DNA from: Planctomycetota bacterium
GTDB lineage: Bacteria > Planctomycetota > Phycisphaerae > WQYP01
Direction of reading: 5' to 3'
NCBI GenBank assembly: GCA_021790385.1
Contig: JAJYDW010000014.1
Span: 1-64,000 of the forward strand
Length of the DNA stretch: 64,000 bases
The notes beneath the pieces are model-generated. The model was not told the DNA's origin. It did not search any database and saw only the letters and a program-made list of their open reading frames with translations. Positions 26,733-37,093 of the stretch are shown in pieces. Each line of letters starts with the position of its first letter. The first letter of the stretch is position 1. Made by a program: the position numbers and the translations under genes.

Positions 26733-27041
26733 TTATCCTAAAAGGTTAAGCTCCTCGCTCATCTCCGCAGCGGCGTGAGAATCACCGATTTCGCGGGCCT
26801 TGGCAATGCCTTGAATCCACATCTGGCGGGCTGCTGGTGTATCCCCGCTGTCATGCAAGGCCCGACCACACATAAAATACGCCGCCACATACGCTGCATC
26901 ATCGGCTATAAGCCGACGAAATTCTACAATGGCCTGATTTAAATTGCCGCTCTTGACGTATTCCATCGCCATGGCATAACGCAAAAAGGCATCGGCTGGA
27001 TCAGCCGCCAGCATCTTCCGCAATTCCTCTAGTCGATTCAT
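26733..27041 (-). CDS. Small TPR protein
   Basis: A protein of 102 residues made of about two and a half tetratricopeptide units: DAFLRYAMAMEYVKSGNLNQ, then AYVAAYFMCGRALHDSGDTP and IAKAREIGDSHAA. Such scaffolds bind partner proteins. The size and the LEELRKMLAADP opening match a small TPR family common in planctomycetes. It lies 66 bases upstream of the TIM-barrel gene and 29 bases after the YkgJ-like gene, so co-transcription is likely. Confidence 0.8.
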   Translation of the reverse strand: MNRLEELRKMLAADPADAFLRYAMAMEYVKSGNLNQAIVEFRRLIADDAAYVAAYFMCGRALHDSGDTPAARQMWIQGIAKAREIGDSHAAAEMSEELNLLG

Positions 27042-27070
27042 ATTGCCACCTTAAACAACACTCGGGCTGG

Positions 27071-27640
27071 TTATGCCCGGTCCCGACCGGTTGCCGCTAC
27101 GGCCTGGTGCGAGATCGAATCTGCCAACGCCCGCCGCAGCAGTGAGAGTCCGTGCCGCCATTCGACATAGCCGTAATCTATACCGAACCTGGCATGCATT
27201 GCCGTGAATTGTTGATGCCAGTATTCGTACACAGGCCCCTGCCAGCCGCGGCTGCCGGCATCACAAAAATATATCCGACAACCCAATGGACGTGCATTGC
27301 GCGCGGTACACATGCCCTGCACCTGCCACGGACATCCAGCCGAAAATTCGCCATCGCCCTTATATAACGGCAACGGAAAACCACTTGCGCGTGGCAAGGC
27401 GGCTCCATCAGCCTCGTGATCATGGCCTGACGGGTCAATACCGGCCCGCAGATATGTGGCGTAAAAGTAAATCAATTCTGCATGCGTAACGTACAAACGG
27501 TGGCCATATTCTTCAAACCGGCAGCAACGGCCACTGGCCATGCAAACGCCCTGCCGACCGGCCACATCCGCATCCACTCTGCAATACAGGTCGGCCATGG
27601 CCGAGCAAAATTCATGTTGAAAAGCCGGTTGCAAATTCAC
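27071..27640 (-). CDS. YkgJ-family cysteine-cluster protein
   Basis: A protein of 189 residues. The Cys pattern GVCMASGRCCRF, then GCPWQVQGMCTARNARPLGC and RIYFCD, is that of the YkgJ/UPF0153 putative zinc- or iron-chelating family. Its role in cells is unclear. The frame is open far upstream inside dapF, but that part is a shadow; the GTG at 27640, 16 bases after the dapF stop, gives a sensible start, though AGGA is 13 bases away. An ATG at 27598 is the alternative. Confidence 0.78.
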   Translation of the reverse strand: MNLQPAFQHEFCSAMADLYCRVDADVAGRQGVCMASGRCCRFEEYGHRLYVTHAELIYFYATYLRAGIDPSGHDHEADGAALPRASGFPLPLYKGDGEFSAGCPWQVQGMCTARNARPLGCRIYFCDAGSRGWQGPVYEYWHQQFTAMHARFGIDYGYVEWRHGLSLLRRALADSISHQAVAATGRDRA

Positions 27641-27656
27641 CTGGCACCATGTTTCC

Positions 27657-28565
27657 TTATGCCGGATCCGGCCAGTCTCCGCTGAACACTTCCACCGCCG
27701 GTCCGGTGAGGTATACACACCCGTCGACTTCATTCCACTTGAGTGCCAGCCGCCCACCCGGCAAATTAGCCAGGACAATGCGATTGGTCTTGCCCGCAAG
27801 TACGCCTGCCACGCAGACTGCCCCGGCACCTGTACCGCAGGCCAGCGTAATGCCGCTGCCGCGTTCCCAGGTGCGCATGGTAATCTCGCCGGCATTGTGC
27901 ACCTGTACAAAATGTACATTCACACGCCGTGGAAAAATGGCGTGATTTTCGATCAACGGACCAATCTGTTCCAACGGTACGCGTGCGGCATGTTTACAAT
28001 ACAGCACCACGTGCGGATTACCCAGCGATACGCAGGTCATGGCGTCTTCCAATCCGGCGGCTTTGATCCAGTCCGATCCGGACGGCATACGGCTAAGTCC
28101 CAGGGCGGCTTCCGCCGGATGCCCCACCAGCCGCTCAAACCCCTTGATTAAAACCGGAATCTCGCTGGGTTTCAGAATCGGCTGGCCCATATTCACCGTC
28201 ACCTGGTTGACCCGATTGTACTGAATCCACAGGTCCAGCGTCAGCACGCCCCGCCCGGTTTCCACTTTCATCGGATTGGCCCGTGAAATGTGATGATCGT
28301 ACGCATATTTTGCCAGGCACCGCACCCCGTTGCCGCACATTTCGGATTCGCTGCCGTCGGCATTAAACATGCGCATGCGTACATGCGCATTTTGTAAAAG
28401 TCCTTCCGGCGTAGGAGGTCCAATGAGAATCAGGCCATCACCGCCAACACCAAAATGGCGGTCCGATATTTTCACGGCCAGCTTTTCCGGCTCCGGCACT
28501 TCGTTTTCGAATACGTCCACGTAGACGTAATCATTGCCGATTCCGTGCATCTTCGTAAAGCGCAT
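27657..28565 (-). CDS. dapF: Diaminopimelate epimerase
   Basis: A protein of 302 residues. The N-terminus MRFTKMHGIGNDYV is canonical. The two catalytic cysteines are in EMCGNGVRC (Cys77) and LACGTGAGA (Cys243). It converts LL- to meso-diaminopimelate for lysine and peptidoglycan synthesis. The start is ATG 28565, supported by GGAG 6 bases upstream and by the family N-terminus; the frame stays open 30 codons further up into the kinase gene. It stands in the block ilvD-lipoprotein-kinase-dapF-ykgJ-like-TPR. Confidence 0.95.
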   Translation of the reverse strand: MRFTKMHGIGNDYVYVDVFENEVPEPEKLAVKISDRHFGVGGDGLILIGPPTPEGLLQNAHVRMRMFNADGSESEMCGNGVRCLAKYAYDHHISRANPMKVETGRGVLTLDLWIQYNRVNQVTVNMGQPILKPSEIPVLIKGFERLVGHPAEAALGLSRMPSGSDWIKAAGLEDAMTCVSLGNPHVVLYCKHAARVPLEQIGPLIENHAIFPRRVNVHFVQVHNAGEITMRTWERGSGITLACGTGAGAVCVAGVLAGKTNRIVLANLPGGRLALKWNEVDGCVYLTGPAVEVFSGDWPDPA

Positions 28566-28644
28566 TGCCAACTCCAGTACAATTCTTTCCAACAGGACCC
28601 GCACGGTTGGCCGCACCACCACCAACCTCGCGTGCGGCTTCATA

Positions 28645-29466
28645 TTATGCCCCAACGGCTTGATTCTTCCAGATCACTGCGGACATGCGATCCTGCTGGT
28701 CCCGCTGCACCACCACGTCCACCACCGACCGGGTGGCTTCCACCAGCCGCGCATTGGGCAGATCCACCCGCTTCACCCAGTCCTTGGCGGCCTCCATGGA
28801 CCGTCCGCCCATAATGTGCCGCTCCATCAGATTACCCATGATCGACGGCGCCGGCGCTTCCACATATATTTTGAGGTCAAAAAATTCACCAATTCCTTTG
28901 AAAGGTGCCCGGTCCAGAAATAAATAGTTGCCCTCCACCAGCACCAGGTTGACCCCCGCCGGAATTCGATGCTCTTCCGGCACCACCTCATGAATCAGCC
29001 GGTCGTATCCGGGCCAGGTCATGATGGGCGGCACCTCGCGAAGATGTTGCAGGTGTTGCCGCAGGCTCGCCACATCATACGTGAAGGGCGAACCTTTACA
29101 TTCCTGCAAGGTAATGGAGTCTCCGGATGACAGCCGCTGGTGATGGCTTTCAAGATATTCCCGGTTGTGGTGAAAGCCATCCATGGGCAGTGCTATCGCC
29201 ATGGCACCCGGTATGCATCCACGCGACGCCAACCAGGCTATTTGCTCTGCCAGAAATGATTTACCCGATCCGGGCGGTCCCACAATACCCACAATCAGCC
29301 GCTGCTCCGGAGATTTGCGTAAATCCACCAGTCTCCCCAAAAATGGACGCCAAGAATCAGTCCATTCTTTGGACGTAATATGCATGGTGCCGGGCAGGTG
29401 ATTGATCACCAACGGAATTTCTTTATGCAGAAACCAGGGATAGGGATCAATCGCGTCTAGTGACAT
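28645..29466 (-). CDS. P-loop kinase, uridine/fructose kinase-like (YggC/FrcK type)
   Basis: A protein of 273 residues. Walker A is VGPPGSGKS (about 63-71), followed by ALPMDGFHHN, the substrate-binding DGFH motif of the nucleoside/nucleotide kinase family related to pantothenate kinase and FrcK. GSPFTYDVASL, TWPGYDRLIHEVV and LVLVEGNYLFLD are also conserved features of this family. The exact substrate (sugar, nucleoside or pantothenate) cannot be assigned. GGAG lies 6 bases before the ATG, and the stop of the upstream lipoprotein gene is 15 bases away, so the two are probably co-translated. Confidence 0.82.
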   Translation of the reverse strand: MSLDAIDPYPWFLHKEIPLVINHLPGTMHITSKEWTDSWRPFLGRLVDLRKSPEQRLIVGIVGPPGSGKSFLAEQIAWLASRGCIPGAMAIALPMDGFHHNREYLESHHQRLSSGDSITLQECKGSPFTYDVASLRQHLQHLREVPPIMTWPGYDRLIHEVVPEEHRIPAGVNLVLVEGNYLFLDRAPFKGIGEFFDLKIYVEAPAPSIMGNLMERHIMGGRSMEAAKDWVKRVDLPNARLVEATRSVVDVVVQRDQQDRMSAVIWKNQAVGA

Positions 29467-29481
29467 CCGTCACTCCAAAAG

Positions 29482-30066
29482 TCACTGCGTCGGCACCGAT
29501 GTCAAAGGCCGCACACGCGGATAGCGCCAGTAAGTACGGCCCATCACCATTTTCGGCATCACCCGACCGCCACACGGCAGCATACCATTGTAGACCTTCT
29601 GCGGCACTCGAAGCGGTGATTTGCATACCTGGAGAGGTGGATGCATGACCATCAGCCCCGGCGTGATGGCCAGGTTTACGTAAAACCATGGTATATTCAG
29701 TACATTGATCGTTATTGCATTCCACGACGCCGGTCGATCATCAAACTTCGAGTTCTCATCCAAATCATGTATGTACACGGGATTATGCCGCACGGGCGCA
29801 GCGCAGTAAACCGCGTGCATGATCGGCCATGGCCGATGGGTGGCGCAAGCCGGCACTTCTAAAGTTCCCCAGGTAGCACCAATACCCATACCCGTGCCGG
29901 GAACCACCAGCAAACCTGTGGATCTGCGAGTCTGGCCCGGTTTGGATGTCGTCATAGTTTTTGTGGCAGCAACGGACTTACCGGCGAGATGGCTAACCAG
30001 GCCGCACCCCCCCAGCGCGACATTGAGCGTCACTGCTCCGATTACCACCCCTATGAAACGTATCAT
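29482..30066 (-). CDS. Putative lipoprotein of unknown function
   Basis: A protein of 194 residues. The ATG at 30066 is 8 bases after GGAG and starts a lipoprotein signal: IRFIGVVIGAVTLNVALGGC with the lipobox LGGC, giving a mature N-terminal Cys at about residue 21. The mature part has 5-6 further Cys/His positions (PACATHRPWP, HAVYCAAPVRHNP, LQVCKSPL) and the aromatic stretch NIPWFYVNLAITP. I recognise no family. It follows ilvD by 70 bases. Confidence 0.7.
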   Translation of the reverse strand: MIRFIGVVIGAVTLNVALGGCGLVSHLAGKSVAATKTMTTSKPGQTRRSTGLLVVPGTGMGIGATWGTLEVPACATHRPWPIMHAVYCAAPVRHNPVYIHDLDENSKFDDRPASWNAITINVLNIPWFYVNLAITPGLMVMHPPLQVCKSPLRVPQKVYNGMLPCGGRVMPKMVMGRTYWRYPRVRPLTSVPTQ

Positions 30067-30136
30067 TGCGAATACTCCATCATTTCCGCACCAGTCCGTC
30101 ATCACCGTCATCGTTGGCAGACGACTCCCACCTGTA

Positions 30137-31870
30137 TCAACGTTTGGCCATTTGGGCATCTGTGATTTCAGATGTTCTGCTCGCCGCCCATGGATTTCTT
30201 AAAATTGCGCCGGTATCGGCACTCGTAACCATGCTGGCATAGCGGCCCAAATAGCCATGCTGAATTTTTGCTGCCGGTCGTTGCCATTTCGCCTTTCGCG
30301 AGGCCAGTTCTTCCGCAGAAATACGTATATCCAGCTTGCGATTGGGAATATCAATATCAATTATATCTCCGCTGTGCACCAACGCTATCGGCCCACCGGC
30401 GGAGGCCTCCGGCGAAACGTGGCCGATGCACGCACCGCGAGTGCCTCCCGAAAATCGCCCATCGGTAACCAGCGCCACCGATTCACCCAGGCCGCGGCCC
30501 ATGATGTTGGCGGTGGGAGCCAGCATTTCCTGCATCCCGGGGCCACCCTGCGGACCTTCATAACGGATAATCACCACATCACCGGATTTCACCTTGCCAG
30601 CTAGAATTCCCGCCGACGCCGATTCCTCCGATTCAAAAATTACTGCTGGACCTGAGAATTTTAACATGCTCGCGGCCACCCCACCCGCCTTCACCACAGA
30701 TCCATACGGTGCCAGGTTGCCAAAAAGAATCGCCAGCCCCCCCTGCTGGGAATAGGCCTTGTCCAATGGTCGGATTACATCCGCATCCAGCACTCTGGAA
30801 GAAGATATATTTTCTCCCAGGCTCCGGCCCGTAGCGGTGATACAATCTGTATGCAGCGTACCAGGTTTAGTACTGATCGTTTTAAGAATGGCGCTGATGC
30901 CCCCCGCCCGGTCCACATCCTCCATGTGGTGCACACCGGCCGGCGCTACTTTACATACATGCGGTACCCGAGCCGCAATTTCATTGAGCGCTTCAAGCTC
31001 AAACGGCGTGCCCGCCTCCTGTGCCACGGCCAGGGTGTGCAGTACCGTATTGGTGGATCCGCCCATGGCCATGTCCAGGGCAAAAGCGTTTTCAAAGGCG
31101 TGCCGCGTTAAAATATCCCGCGGACGAATATTCCGCCGTACCAGTTCCACCACGGCCTTGCCCGCTTCCCGGAATAATTCATCGCGCCGCGGATCTGTGG
31201 CCAGAAGCGATCCATTACCCGGCAAGGCCAGCCCCAAGGCCTCGCAAAGGCAGTTCATACTGTTGGCCGTAAACATGCCGGAACATGAACCGCACGTTGG
31301 ACAGGCATGCATTTCAATTTCTTTTAACTCTTTGGCGCTTACCTTTCCCGCAGACAGTTGCCCCACACCCTCAAACACACTGATCAAATCGATGACCCGT
31401 CCTGTGGAAGGCTGCACTCCCGCCTTCATAGGACCTCCCGAAACGAACACGGTGGGAATGTTCACGCGAGCCGTCGCCATCATCATACCGGGCACAATTT
31501 TATCGCAGTTGGGAATACATACCATCCCGTCAAAACAATGGGCTCGCAGCATGGTTTCAACACAATCGGCAATCAACTCGCGACTGGGCAGCGAGTATTT
31601 CATGCCTCCGTGACCCATGGCAATGCCGTCATCCACCCCGATCGTATTGAATTCAAAAGGAACTCCACCCGCATCGCGCACCGCCTGACGCACTTTTCGT
31701 CCAACCACATCCAGATGGGCATGACCGGGAATAATCTGCACAAAACTGTTGGCTATCGCAATAAAGGGCTTATCCCAATCCGATTCATCGCGAATGACTC
31801 CCGTGGCCCGCAACAAGCTCCGGTGCGGGGCCCGAATATCTCCTCGTTTTATAGTATCACTGATTGCCAT
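30137..31870 (-). CDS. ilvD: Dihydroxy-acid dehydratase
   Basis: A protein of 577 residues, the full family length. It has the Fe-S Cys motifs [11 protein letters not shown] and [18 protein letters not shown], the family block [11 protein letters not shown], and the C-terminal [11 protein letters not shown] and GHVSPEA. It dehydrates 2,3-dihydroxy acids in valine, leucine and isoleucine synthesis in the cytoplasm. The ATG has AAGGG upstream and a promoter at 31937-31965. It is probably the first gene of a long minus-strand transcription unit. Confidence 0.96.
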   Translation of the reverse strand: MAISDTIKRGDIRAPHRSLLRATGVIRDESDWDKPFIAIANSFVQIIPGHAHLDVVGRKVRQAVRDAGGVPFEFNTIGVDDGIAMGHGGMKYSLPSRELIADCVETMLRAHCFDGMVCIPNCDKIVPGMMMATARVNIPTVFVSGGPMKAGVQPSTGRVIDLISVFEGVGQLSAGKVSAKELKEIEMHACPTCGSCSGMFTANSMNCLCEALGLALPGNGSLLATDPRRDELFREAGKAVVELVRRNIRPRDILTRHAFENAFALDMAMGGSTNTVLHTLAVAQEAGTPFELEALNEIAARVPHVCKVAPAGVHHMEDVDRAGGISAILKTISTKPGTLHTDCITATGRSLGENISSSRVLDADVIRPLDKAYSQQGGLAILFGNLAPYGSVVKAGGVAASMLKFSGPAVIFESEESASAGILAGKVKSGDVVIIRYEGPQGGPGMQEMLAPTANIMGRGLGESVALVTDGRFSGGTRGACIGHVSPEASAGGPIALVHSGDIIDIDIPNRKLDIRISAEELASRKAKWQRPAAKIQHGYLGRYASMVTSADTGAILRNPWAASRTSEITDAQMAKR

Positions 31871-31936
31871 GTTTACACCCTTTTACCGTACCATGCGAAT
31901 CTTGCGACAACGTAAACCGTAAAAACGCCGTTCATG

Positions 31937-31965
31937 ATTATACCGTCACTGCCAGATGATGTCTG
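31937..31965 (-). promoter_or_regulatory. Sigma70-like promoter of ilvD
   Basis: Minus strand CAGACA, 17-base spacer, TATAAT. The expected transcript start is near 31930, about 60 bases before the ATG at 31870. Confidence 0.5.
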
Positions 31966-32082
31966 CCGGCAGGACCGATGGCCGAGTTCGTAAATTGCTA
32001 CGGTCGCACCGCCACCAGGGCGGTTTCCCGAACATTCTGGAAACCGCCTGTAACCAGATCATGAAACCTTCCCGCCCGGTTT

Positions 32083-34017
32083 TTATGCCATCAAAAATTG
32101 CCGCTCGCGCAGCAGTTCCACAATCCGATCCACACTTTGATCGACCGTCAGAACATGGGTTGGCAATTCCAGATCGGGTGCAGTGGGTGGTTCGTACTGG
32201 GTGCTCATGCCCGCCACACCTTTCACCTGGCCGCGGTCCGCGAGGCGATAAATCCCGCTGGTATCGCGTGCCCGGCACACCTCCAGCGGCGCAGACAGAT
32301 ATATCTCCAGAAAGCGCTCCGGCCCTATCAGTCGCCGCACCTTTTCCCTTACCGCTGCATGTGGCGCCACCAAAGCACACACGCAAATCAGGCCGGCTTC
32401 GTTAATGATGCGTGCTATTTCCGCTGTTCGGCGAAGGTTTTCCGACCGGTCATCCGCGGTGAAGCCCAGATCGCTGGTGATTCCGCGGCGTAATTCCTGG
32501 CCATGCAGCACCGTTACCAGATGCCCGCGCTCAAAAAGTTTTTCCTCCAGGGCATAGGCAATGGTAGCCTTTCCCGAGCCGGTTAAACCGGTAAGCAGAA
32601 CAGTCACCGGGGTTTGGCCCAACCGGCTTTCACGCTGGTGCAGTGCAATGTGGCTGTGAGGGCGATCCGCGGGCATGCTCGGCGGTGGCGACCACGGATC
32701 CGCCCGCCCGCGGGAATCGTCCGGTTCAATTATCATGCCCGCTCCCACCGTGTTGCTGCTCTGGCGATCAATAATAATAAATGCACCGGTAGCCCGGTTA
32801 CGGCGGTACGCATCAAAGGCAATGGGCCAGGTGACAGATACTGAACAGCGCCCCACCTCATTAAGATGCAAAGTTTCCAGCGGCTTTTCTTCCAGCGTGT
32901 TGATATCTATTCCGGCAAGAATATTAATATCTCCCGGAACGGTGCGGGTGGTTTGTTTAATCAAGTAACTGGCGGTCAAATCCATAGGCTTTTCGCTAAG
33001 CCATACCACATGCGCTGTGAAATCATGGCCAAAATGCGGCTGGCTTTCCGGCTGAACCAGCATATCTCCCCGGCTTATGTCAATTTCATCCTCCAGGGTC
33101 ACGCTGACCGCCATGGGGCATTGGGCTTCTTCCAGATCGCCGTCGCGTGTCACTATGGATTTGATCCGGCTTCGCCGACCTGATGGCAAAACCATGACCT
33201 GGTCGCCACGGCGCATTACCCCGGAGACAATGCCTCCGCTGAATCCGCGAAAATCCAGGTTGGGACGCAATACCAACTGTACCGGAAATCGCAGATCGGT
33301 CAGGTTTCGATCCGCGGCAATATGCACTGTTTCCAGATGGTTAAGCAGTGCTCCGCCTTTGTACCATGGCATCCGGCTGCTGCGTTCCACCACGTTATCG
33401 CCGTGCAAAGCGGAAATCGGAATAAAGTGCACGTCGCGAATATCCAGTTTACCTGCGAATTCCGCATATTCCGCCTTGATCTTGTTAAAACGCTCCTCGG
33501 AAAATTCCACCATGTCCATTTTGTTAATGGCCACCACCAAATGGGCAATGCCCAACAGCGAACAGATAAAACTATGCCGACGCGTCTGCGGCAACACCCC
33601 ATGACGGGCATCCACCAGAATAATCGCCAGTTGACACGTCGATGCGCCGGTAGCCATGTTGCGCGTGTATTGTTCGTGGCCGGGAGTGTCGGCAATGATG
33701 AATTTGCGCTTGTCTGTGGAAAAATAGCGATAGGCCACATCAATGGTAATGCCCTGTTCACGTTCAGCCTTAAGGCCATCAGTCAGCAGCGCCAGGTCAA
33801 TCTGGCCGCCCGTGGTGCCATGCTTGACGCTATCTTTGCGGATGGCCGCCAGTTGATCCTCGTAAATCATTTTGGTGTCGTGCAGCAGCCGCCCGATCAG
33901 CGTGCTTTTTCCGTCGTCTACGCTGCCGCAGGTTAAAAACCTCAGTAATTCCTTTTCCTGATGGCGGGCGAGGTAGGCGTGAATATCTTCCCGTACAGCG
34001 GCAGTTGAGCAGGTCAT
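32083..34017 (-). CDS. cysNC: Bifunctional sulfate adenylyltransferase subunit 1 / adenylylsulfate kinase
   Basis: A protein of 644 residues. The N-terminal GTPase (CysN) has GSVDDGKS (31-38), [12 protein letters not shown] and NKMDM, followed by two beta-barrel domains. From about residue 455 an APS kinase domain begins: [17 protein letters not shown], then [14 protein letters not shown] and [12 protein letters not shown]. With CysD it makes adenylylsulfate from sulfate and ATP; the kinase domain would phosphorylate it to PAPS. In the kinase, the P-loop reads GKAT where GKST is usual, and the substrate motif is LHGQ where LDGD or LDGQ is expected, so its activity is uncertain. It lies 56 bases downstream of cysD. 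Confidence 0.93.
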   Translation of the reverse strand: MTCSTAAVREDIHAYLARHQEKELLRFLTCGSVDDGKSTLIGRLLHDTKMIYEDQLAAIRKDSVKHGTTGGQIDLALLTDGLKAEREQGITIDVAYRYFSTDKRKFIIADTPGHEQYTRNMATGASTCQLAIILVDARHGVLPQTRRHSFICSLLGIAHLVVAINKMDMVEFSEERFNKIKAEYAEFAGKLDIRDVHFIPISALHGDNVVERSSRMPWYKGGALLNHLETVHIAADRNLTDLRFPVQLVLRPNLDFRGFSGGIVSGVMRRGDQVMVLPSGRRSRIKSIVTRDGDLEEAQCPMAVSVTLEDEIDISRGDMLVQPESQPHFGHDFTAHVVWLSEKPMDLTASYLIKQTTRTVPGDINILAGIDINTLEEKPLETLHLNEVGRCSVSVTWPIAFDAYRRNRATGAFIIIDRQSSNTVGAGMIIEPDDSRGRADPWSPPPSMPADRPHSHIALHQRESRLGQTPVTVLLTGLTGSGKATIAYALEEKLFERGHLVTVLHGQELRRGITSDLGFTADDRSENLRRTAEIARIINEAGLICVCALVAPHAAVREKVRRLIGPERFLEIYLSAPLEVCRARDTSGIYRLADRGQVKGVAGMSTQYEPPTAPDLELPTHVLTVDQSVDRIVELLRERQFLMA

Positions 34018-34073
34018 GTTGGTGTTCCTATTTCAAGTTGTCCCGGCGTGCATAATCCAAAAACGCCGTGCGG

Positions 34074-34979
34074 TCAGAAATATCCTTCCCGTTTTTTTTG
34101 TTCCATGGAGCCTTGTTCATCATGATCAATAGCACGGCCCGCGCGTTCGGAATTCTTAAACAGCAGCATTTCCTCAATGATTTTGGGCAACGTATCGGCA
34201 GTAGATTCAATGGCCCCGGTCAGCGGATAACAACCCAGCGTGCGAAACCGCACGGTTTTCGTTTCCGGTTTTTCACCGGCCCCAAGCGGATAGCGATTGT
34301 CGTTGACATTAATCCATAAGCCATCGCGTTTGACCACGGGCCTGGGCTGGGCAAAATAAAGCGGCACCAGGGGCACTTTTTCCAGATACAAATACTGCCA
34401 GATATCCAGTTCCGTCCAGTTGGAAAGTGGAAACACACGAATGCTCTCCCCCTTGTTGATGCGGGCGTTGTACAGGTTCCACATCTCCGGACGCTGATTC
34501 TTGGGATCCCACTGATAAAATTTATCCCGGAAGGAAAAAATGCGTTCCTTGGCCCGCGACTTCTCTTCTTCGCGCCTGGCTCCACCGAAAGCCGCGTCAA
34601 ACTGGTACTTTTTTAACGCCTGCAGCAAGCCCTGGAGGTTCATGTTGTGGGTGTATTTGACGCTGCCGGAATCAAATGGGTTAATGCCATTGCGAATCGC
34701 TTCCTGATTGGTATGCACGATGATTTGCAGATTATTTTCGCGGGCAATGCGGTCGCGAAATTCGTACACTTCCTTGAAATCCCAGGTGGTATCGATATGC
34801 AATAACGGAAATGGCACCCGCCCCGGATAAAAGGCCTTTTGTGCCAAACGCAGCATCAGACACGAATCCTTGCCGCTGGAAAATAGCATGACCGGATTTT
34901 GAAATTCCGCCACCACTTCGCGGAAAATAAAAATACTTTCCGCCTCAAGCTCTTTTAAGTGAGTCAGTCGGTGCGTCAT
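34074..34979 (-). CDS. cysD: Sulfate adenylyltransferase subunit 2
   Basis: A protein of 301 residues of the ATP pyrophosphatase (PP-loop) type. The loop SSGKDS is at 34-39, followed by [18 protein letters not shown], the family block [20 protein letters not shown] and the C-terminal [16 protein letters not shown]. It adenylylates sulfate while the CysN partner hydrolyses GTP. The ATG at 34979 has only a weak purine-rich site. The promoter and a palindrome lie at 35024-35060. cysNC follows directly, forming a two-gene sulfate activation operon. Confidence 0.95.
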   Translation of the reverse strand: MTHRLTHLKELEAESIFIFREVVAEFQNPVMLFSSGKDSCLMLRLAQKAFYPGRVPFPLLHIDTTWDFKEVYEFRDRIARENNLQIIVHTNQEAIRNGINPFDSGSVKYTHNMNLQGLLQALKKYQFDAAFGGARREEEKSRAKERIFSFRDKFYQWDPKNQRPEMWNLYNARINKGESIRVFPLSNWTELDIWQYLYLEKVPLVPLYFAQPRPVVKRDGLWINVNDNRYPLGAGEKPETKTVRFRTLGCYPLTGAIESTADTLPKIIEEMLLFKNSERAGRAIDHDEQGSMEQKKREGYF

Positions 34980-35023
34980 CGAATCTCTTTCATCACTGGA
35001 ACATAATTTTTCTTTTACCTACT

Positions 35024-35047
35024 ATTCCCATAAGTATACTAGGGAAT
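35024..35047. promoter_or_regulatory. Palindrome over the cys promoter (possible operator)
   Basis: ATTCCC and GGGAAT face each other with a 12-base centre. The repeat spans the -10 hexamer and part of the spacer of the cysD promoter, a position typical of repressor binding. Confidence 0.4.
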
Positions 35048-35060
35048 TTTTGCTTGGCAA
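35033..35060 (-). promoter_or_regulatory. Sigma70-like promoter of cysD-cysNC
   Basis: Minus strand TTGCCA, 16-base spacer, TATACT. The transcript would start near 35026, leaving a leader of about 47 bases before the cysD ATG. Confidence 0.55.
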
Positions 35061-35197
35061 GTCGCCATAGGCACTTATATTCTATCGACCACTTTTTACA
35101 CGGCCACCAACGGCGCGGTAATTCGGGATAATTGCTGCGCCCGCAGCTATCGGTTAATTTATCATGAGACTCTGGCGTGGACTCAATGAATCTTTAA

Positions 35198-36235
35198 ATG
35201 ATGGATGCCAACATGACCAACCCTGAACCTGAATCCGGCAGCCCCATCATTGAACCGATCACGCCCGCCGATCATCGCATAGCCACCGAATCACCCCGGC
35301 AGGTACCCCTCCTGCCATCCATTGCGGTCGTCGAAACACCGCGGTTTCACATTGTCGGCTATAGTGTGGCCGGCGAGGAAAGCGCCGTGCAAATCCCGGA
35401 ATTAAATGTGGTTTTTGATATTGGCAAGTGTCCGCGACCTTTCCTGGTCAGCGACTTTTGCCTGCTCAGCCATGGCCACATTGACCATAGTGCCGGCATT
35501 CCCTATTACCTTTCGCAGCGCATTTTTCAAGGCATGAGTCCCGGCACTATTCTTTGCCCTGCCAAAATCGCCGATGGTGTTGCCGGCATTGTGCACGCCT
35601 GGGCCGCACTGGAAGGCAAAGTATCCCCGCATCGCATCGTGCCGATGGAAGTCGGCGACGAATTTGAAATACGTAAAGGATTGATCGCTCGCGCTTTTGC
35701 CACCTGCCACACAGTTCCCTCTCTCGGATATACCCTGGTGGACCGGCGGGAAAAGCTTCGCCCCGACCTGCTCGAACAGCGACTGCCGGGCCATATTCTG
35801 CGGGAGATGAAAGACCGCGGCGAAACGATTACCTACACCGTTGACGTTCCCATGGTGGCCTATACCGGAGATACCGCTCTGGCAGAAACTCTACTGCAGG
35901 ATGGTGTGCGTGATGCGCAGGTGCTCATCACCGAGTGTACATTTTTTGACCCCGGCCACAAACGTCGGGCCGCCGTCGGCCGGCATCTGCATCTGGATGA
36001 CCTGCTTGAAGCTTTACCCCAACTACACAATGATCTGATCCTGATTTCCCATGTATCGCGTCGTACCGGATTGCGCCGGGCGGCCGGTGCGCTCAAACGC
36101 GCATTGAGCAAAGCCGCCGTTCAACCGCGGGTGGAATTCTTGATGGATCATGCCCAGCATTTGCACGTGCGCGCCGGTAAGGCCGCCGCTTTTGTACCGC
36201 CTGAACCCCCTATCATCGACGAAACCGATGGCTGA
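35198..36235 (+). CDS. Metallo-beta-lactamase fold hydrolase, RNase Z-like
   Basis: A protein of 345 residues. The zinc motif SHGHIDHSAG (His92, His94, Asp96, His97) is followed by TCHTVPSLGY, YTGDTAL (metal Asp) and LISHVSRR. The late His-containing part MDHAQHLHVRAG ends the domain. The layout fits RNase Z/ElaC-like MBL proteins, including plant-type tRNase Z relatives, but a tRNA substrate is not shown. An N-terminal 40-residue Pro/Glu-rich stretch precedes the fold. The start may be ATG 35198 or the next codon. Confidence 0.82.
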   Translation: MMDANMTNPEPESGSPIIEPITPADHRIATESPRQVPLLPSIAVVETPRFHIVGYSVAGEESAVQIPELNVVFDIGKCPRPFLVSDFCLLSHGHIDHSAGIPYYLSQRIFQGMSPGTILCPAKIADGVAGIVHAWAALEGKVSPHRIVPMEVGDEFEIRKGLIARAFATCHTVPSLGYTLVDRREKLRPDLLEQRLPGHILREMKDRGETITYTVDVPMVAYTGDTALAETLLQDGVRDAQVLITECTFFDPGHKRRAAVGRHLHLDDLLEALPQLHNDLILISHVSRRTGLRRAAGALKRALSKAAVQPRVEFLMDHAQHLHVRAGKAAAFVPPEPPIIDETDG

Positions 36236-36259
36236 TGTCCGCCGTGGCAGGAGATTGTC

Positions 36260-37093
36260 ATGAAACGCAAAGCGACGGCTGTAGTCCTGTTGATCCTGGC
36301 GTGTCTGGGCCTCCCAGCGGCAAAAAAAACCGCCCCCACCGTCAGCGTTGTGCCCATCTGTATTACCCAGACCAAGTCTATTTTTTTGGGTGGAGATAGA
36401 CGCACCATCGGCCCCTATTTGGCTCGGCGACAACTGCTGCAGGTGCGGCTGCAGGTTATTTCCCGGGCCATCCGCCATCCACATCGCTGTTTATCCCTGC
36501 ATATTCGCTCCGCCATGCTCAGCAACGGCGTGGCACTTAAACTTATTCCGCGCCAATTTGCCCAGACCGTGGAAATTCCACCTCAGATGCGTTACGCCAT
36601 GCAGGCCGCCGGGGATCTGGGATTTCCGGTGGCACTGAACTTTCTACCCCCGGCCAACCATGTGCTGCGCATTGCCAGCCTGAACGGCTCTTTTGTAGTT
36701 ATCGCCGCCGGCACTCGCAAAACCTTTACCATTGCCGGGGTGAAAAGTCTGCTGGGCCATGATGTGCCAGCCACGGCTCTGCCGGGCACCCACATTCACA
36801 TACGGGTGGAACCACAACGGCTGCGGTCCAACGGCAGACCGGAAAAATTGCTGCGGCTGCACATCTTTGGCAGACCCGATATTCTCCGTGCAGTGGTGAC
36901 CATGGCTGCCTCCACCCCAAAATCGACCTCGGCCCCGTCAGATATTTTCATGAACATACCGCACGGCATATTGGTGGGCATCCCTTTGGCACAGCCTTTA
37001 AACGCAGAATCATCCCTGCAATTGACGCTGCAGATCCATGAAAAATTATTCCGAGTTCCGTTTGATTTCAAGAATCTTCCGCTACCGCGCTGA
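36260..37093 (+). CDS. Exported protein of unknown function
   Basis: A protein of 277 residues. AGGAG lies 7 bases before the ATG. The signal peptide is KRKATAVVLLILACLGLPA, with likely cleavage around residue 21. The mature part is basic and beta-rich (GTHIHIRVEPQRL, LLRLHIFGRP, IPHGILVGIPLA). I recognise no family. It follows the MBL gene by 24 bases and may share its transcript. Its 3' end overlaps the convergent GT87-like gene by 12 bases. Confidence 0.7.
   Translation: MKRKATAVVLLILACLGLPAAKKTAPTVSVVPICITQTKSIFLGGDRRTIGPYLARRQLLQVRLQVISRAIRHPHRCLSLHIRSAMLSNGVALKLIPRQFAQTVEIPPQMRYAMQAAGDLGFPVALNFLPPANHVLRIASLNGSFVVIAAGTRKTFTIAGVKSLLGHDVPATALPGTHIHIRVEPQRLRSNGRPEKLLRLHIFGRPDILRAVVTMAASTPKSTSAPSDIFMNIPHGILVGIPLAQPLNAESSLQLTLQIHEKLFRVPFDFKNLPLPR

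Noticed and set aside
27071-27919. Long open frame giving a 282-residue version of the YkgJ-like protein.
   Set aside because: The first 93 codons lie on top of dapF in another frame and show no conserved sequence; a start after the dapF stop is more sensible.
30759-31613. Long plus-strand frames opposite ilvD, and similar ones opposite cysNC and dapF.
   Set aside because: They are antisense shadows of strongly conserved genes, caused by GC-biased third positions.
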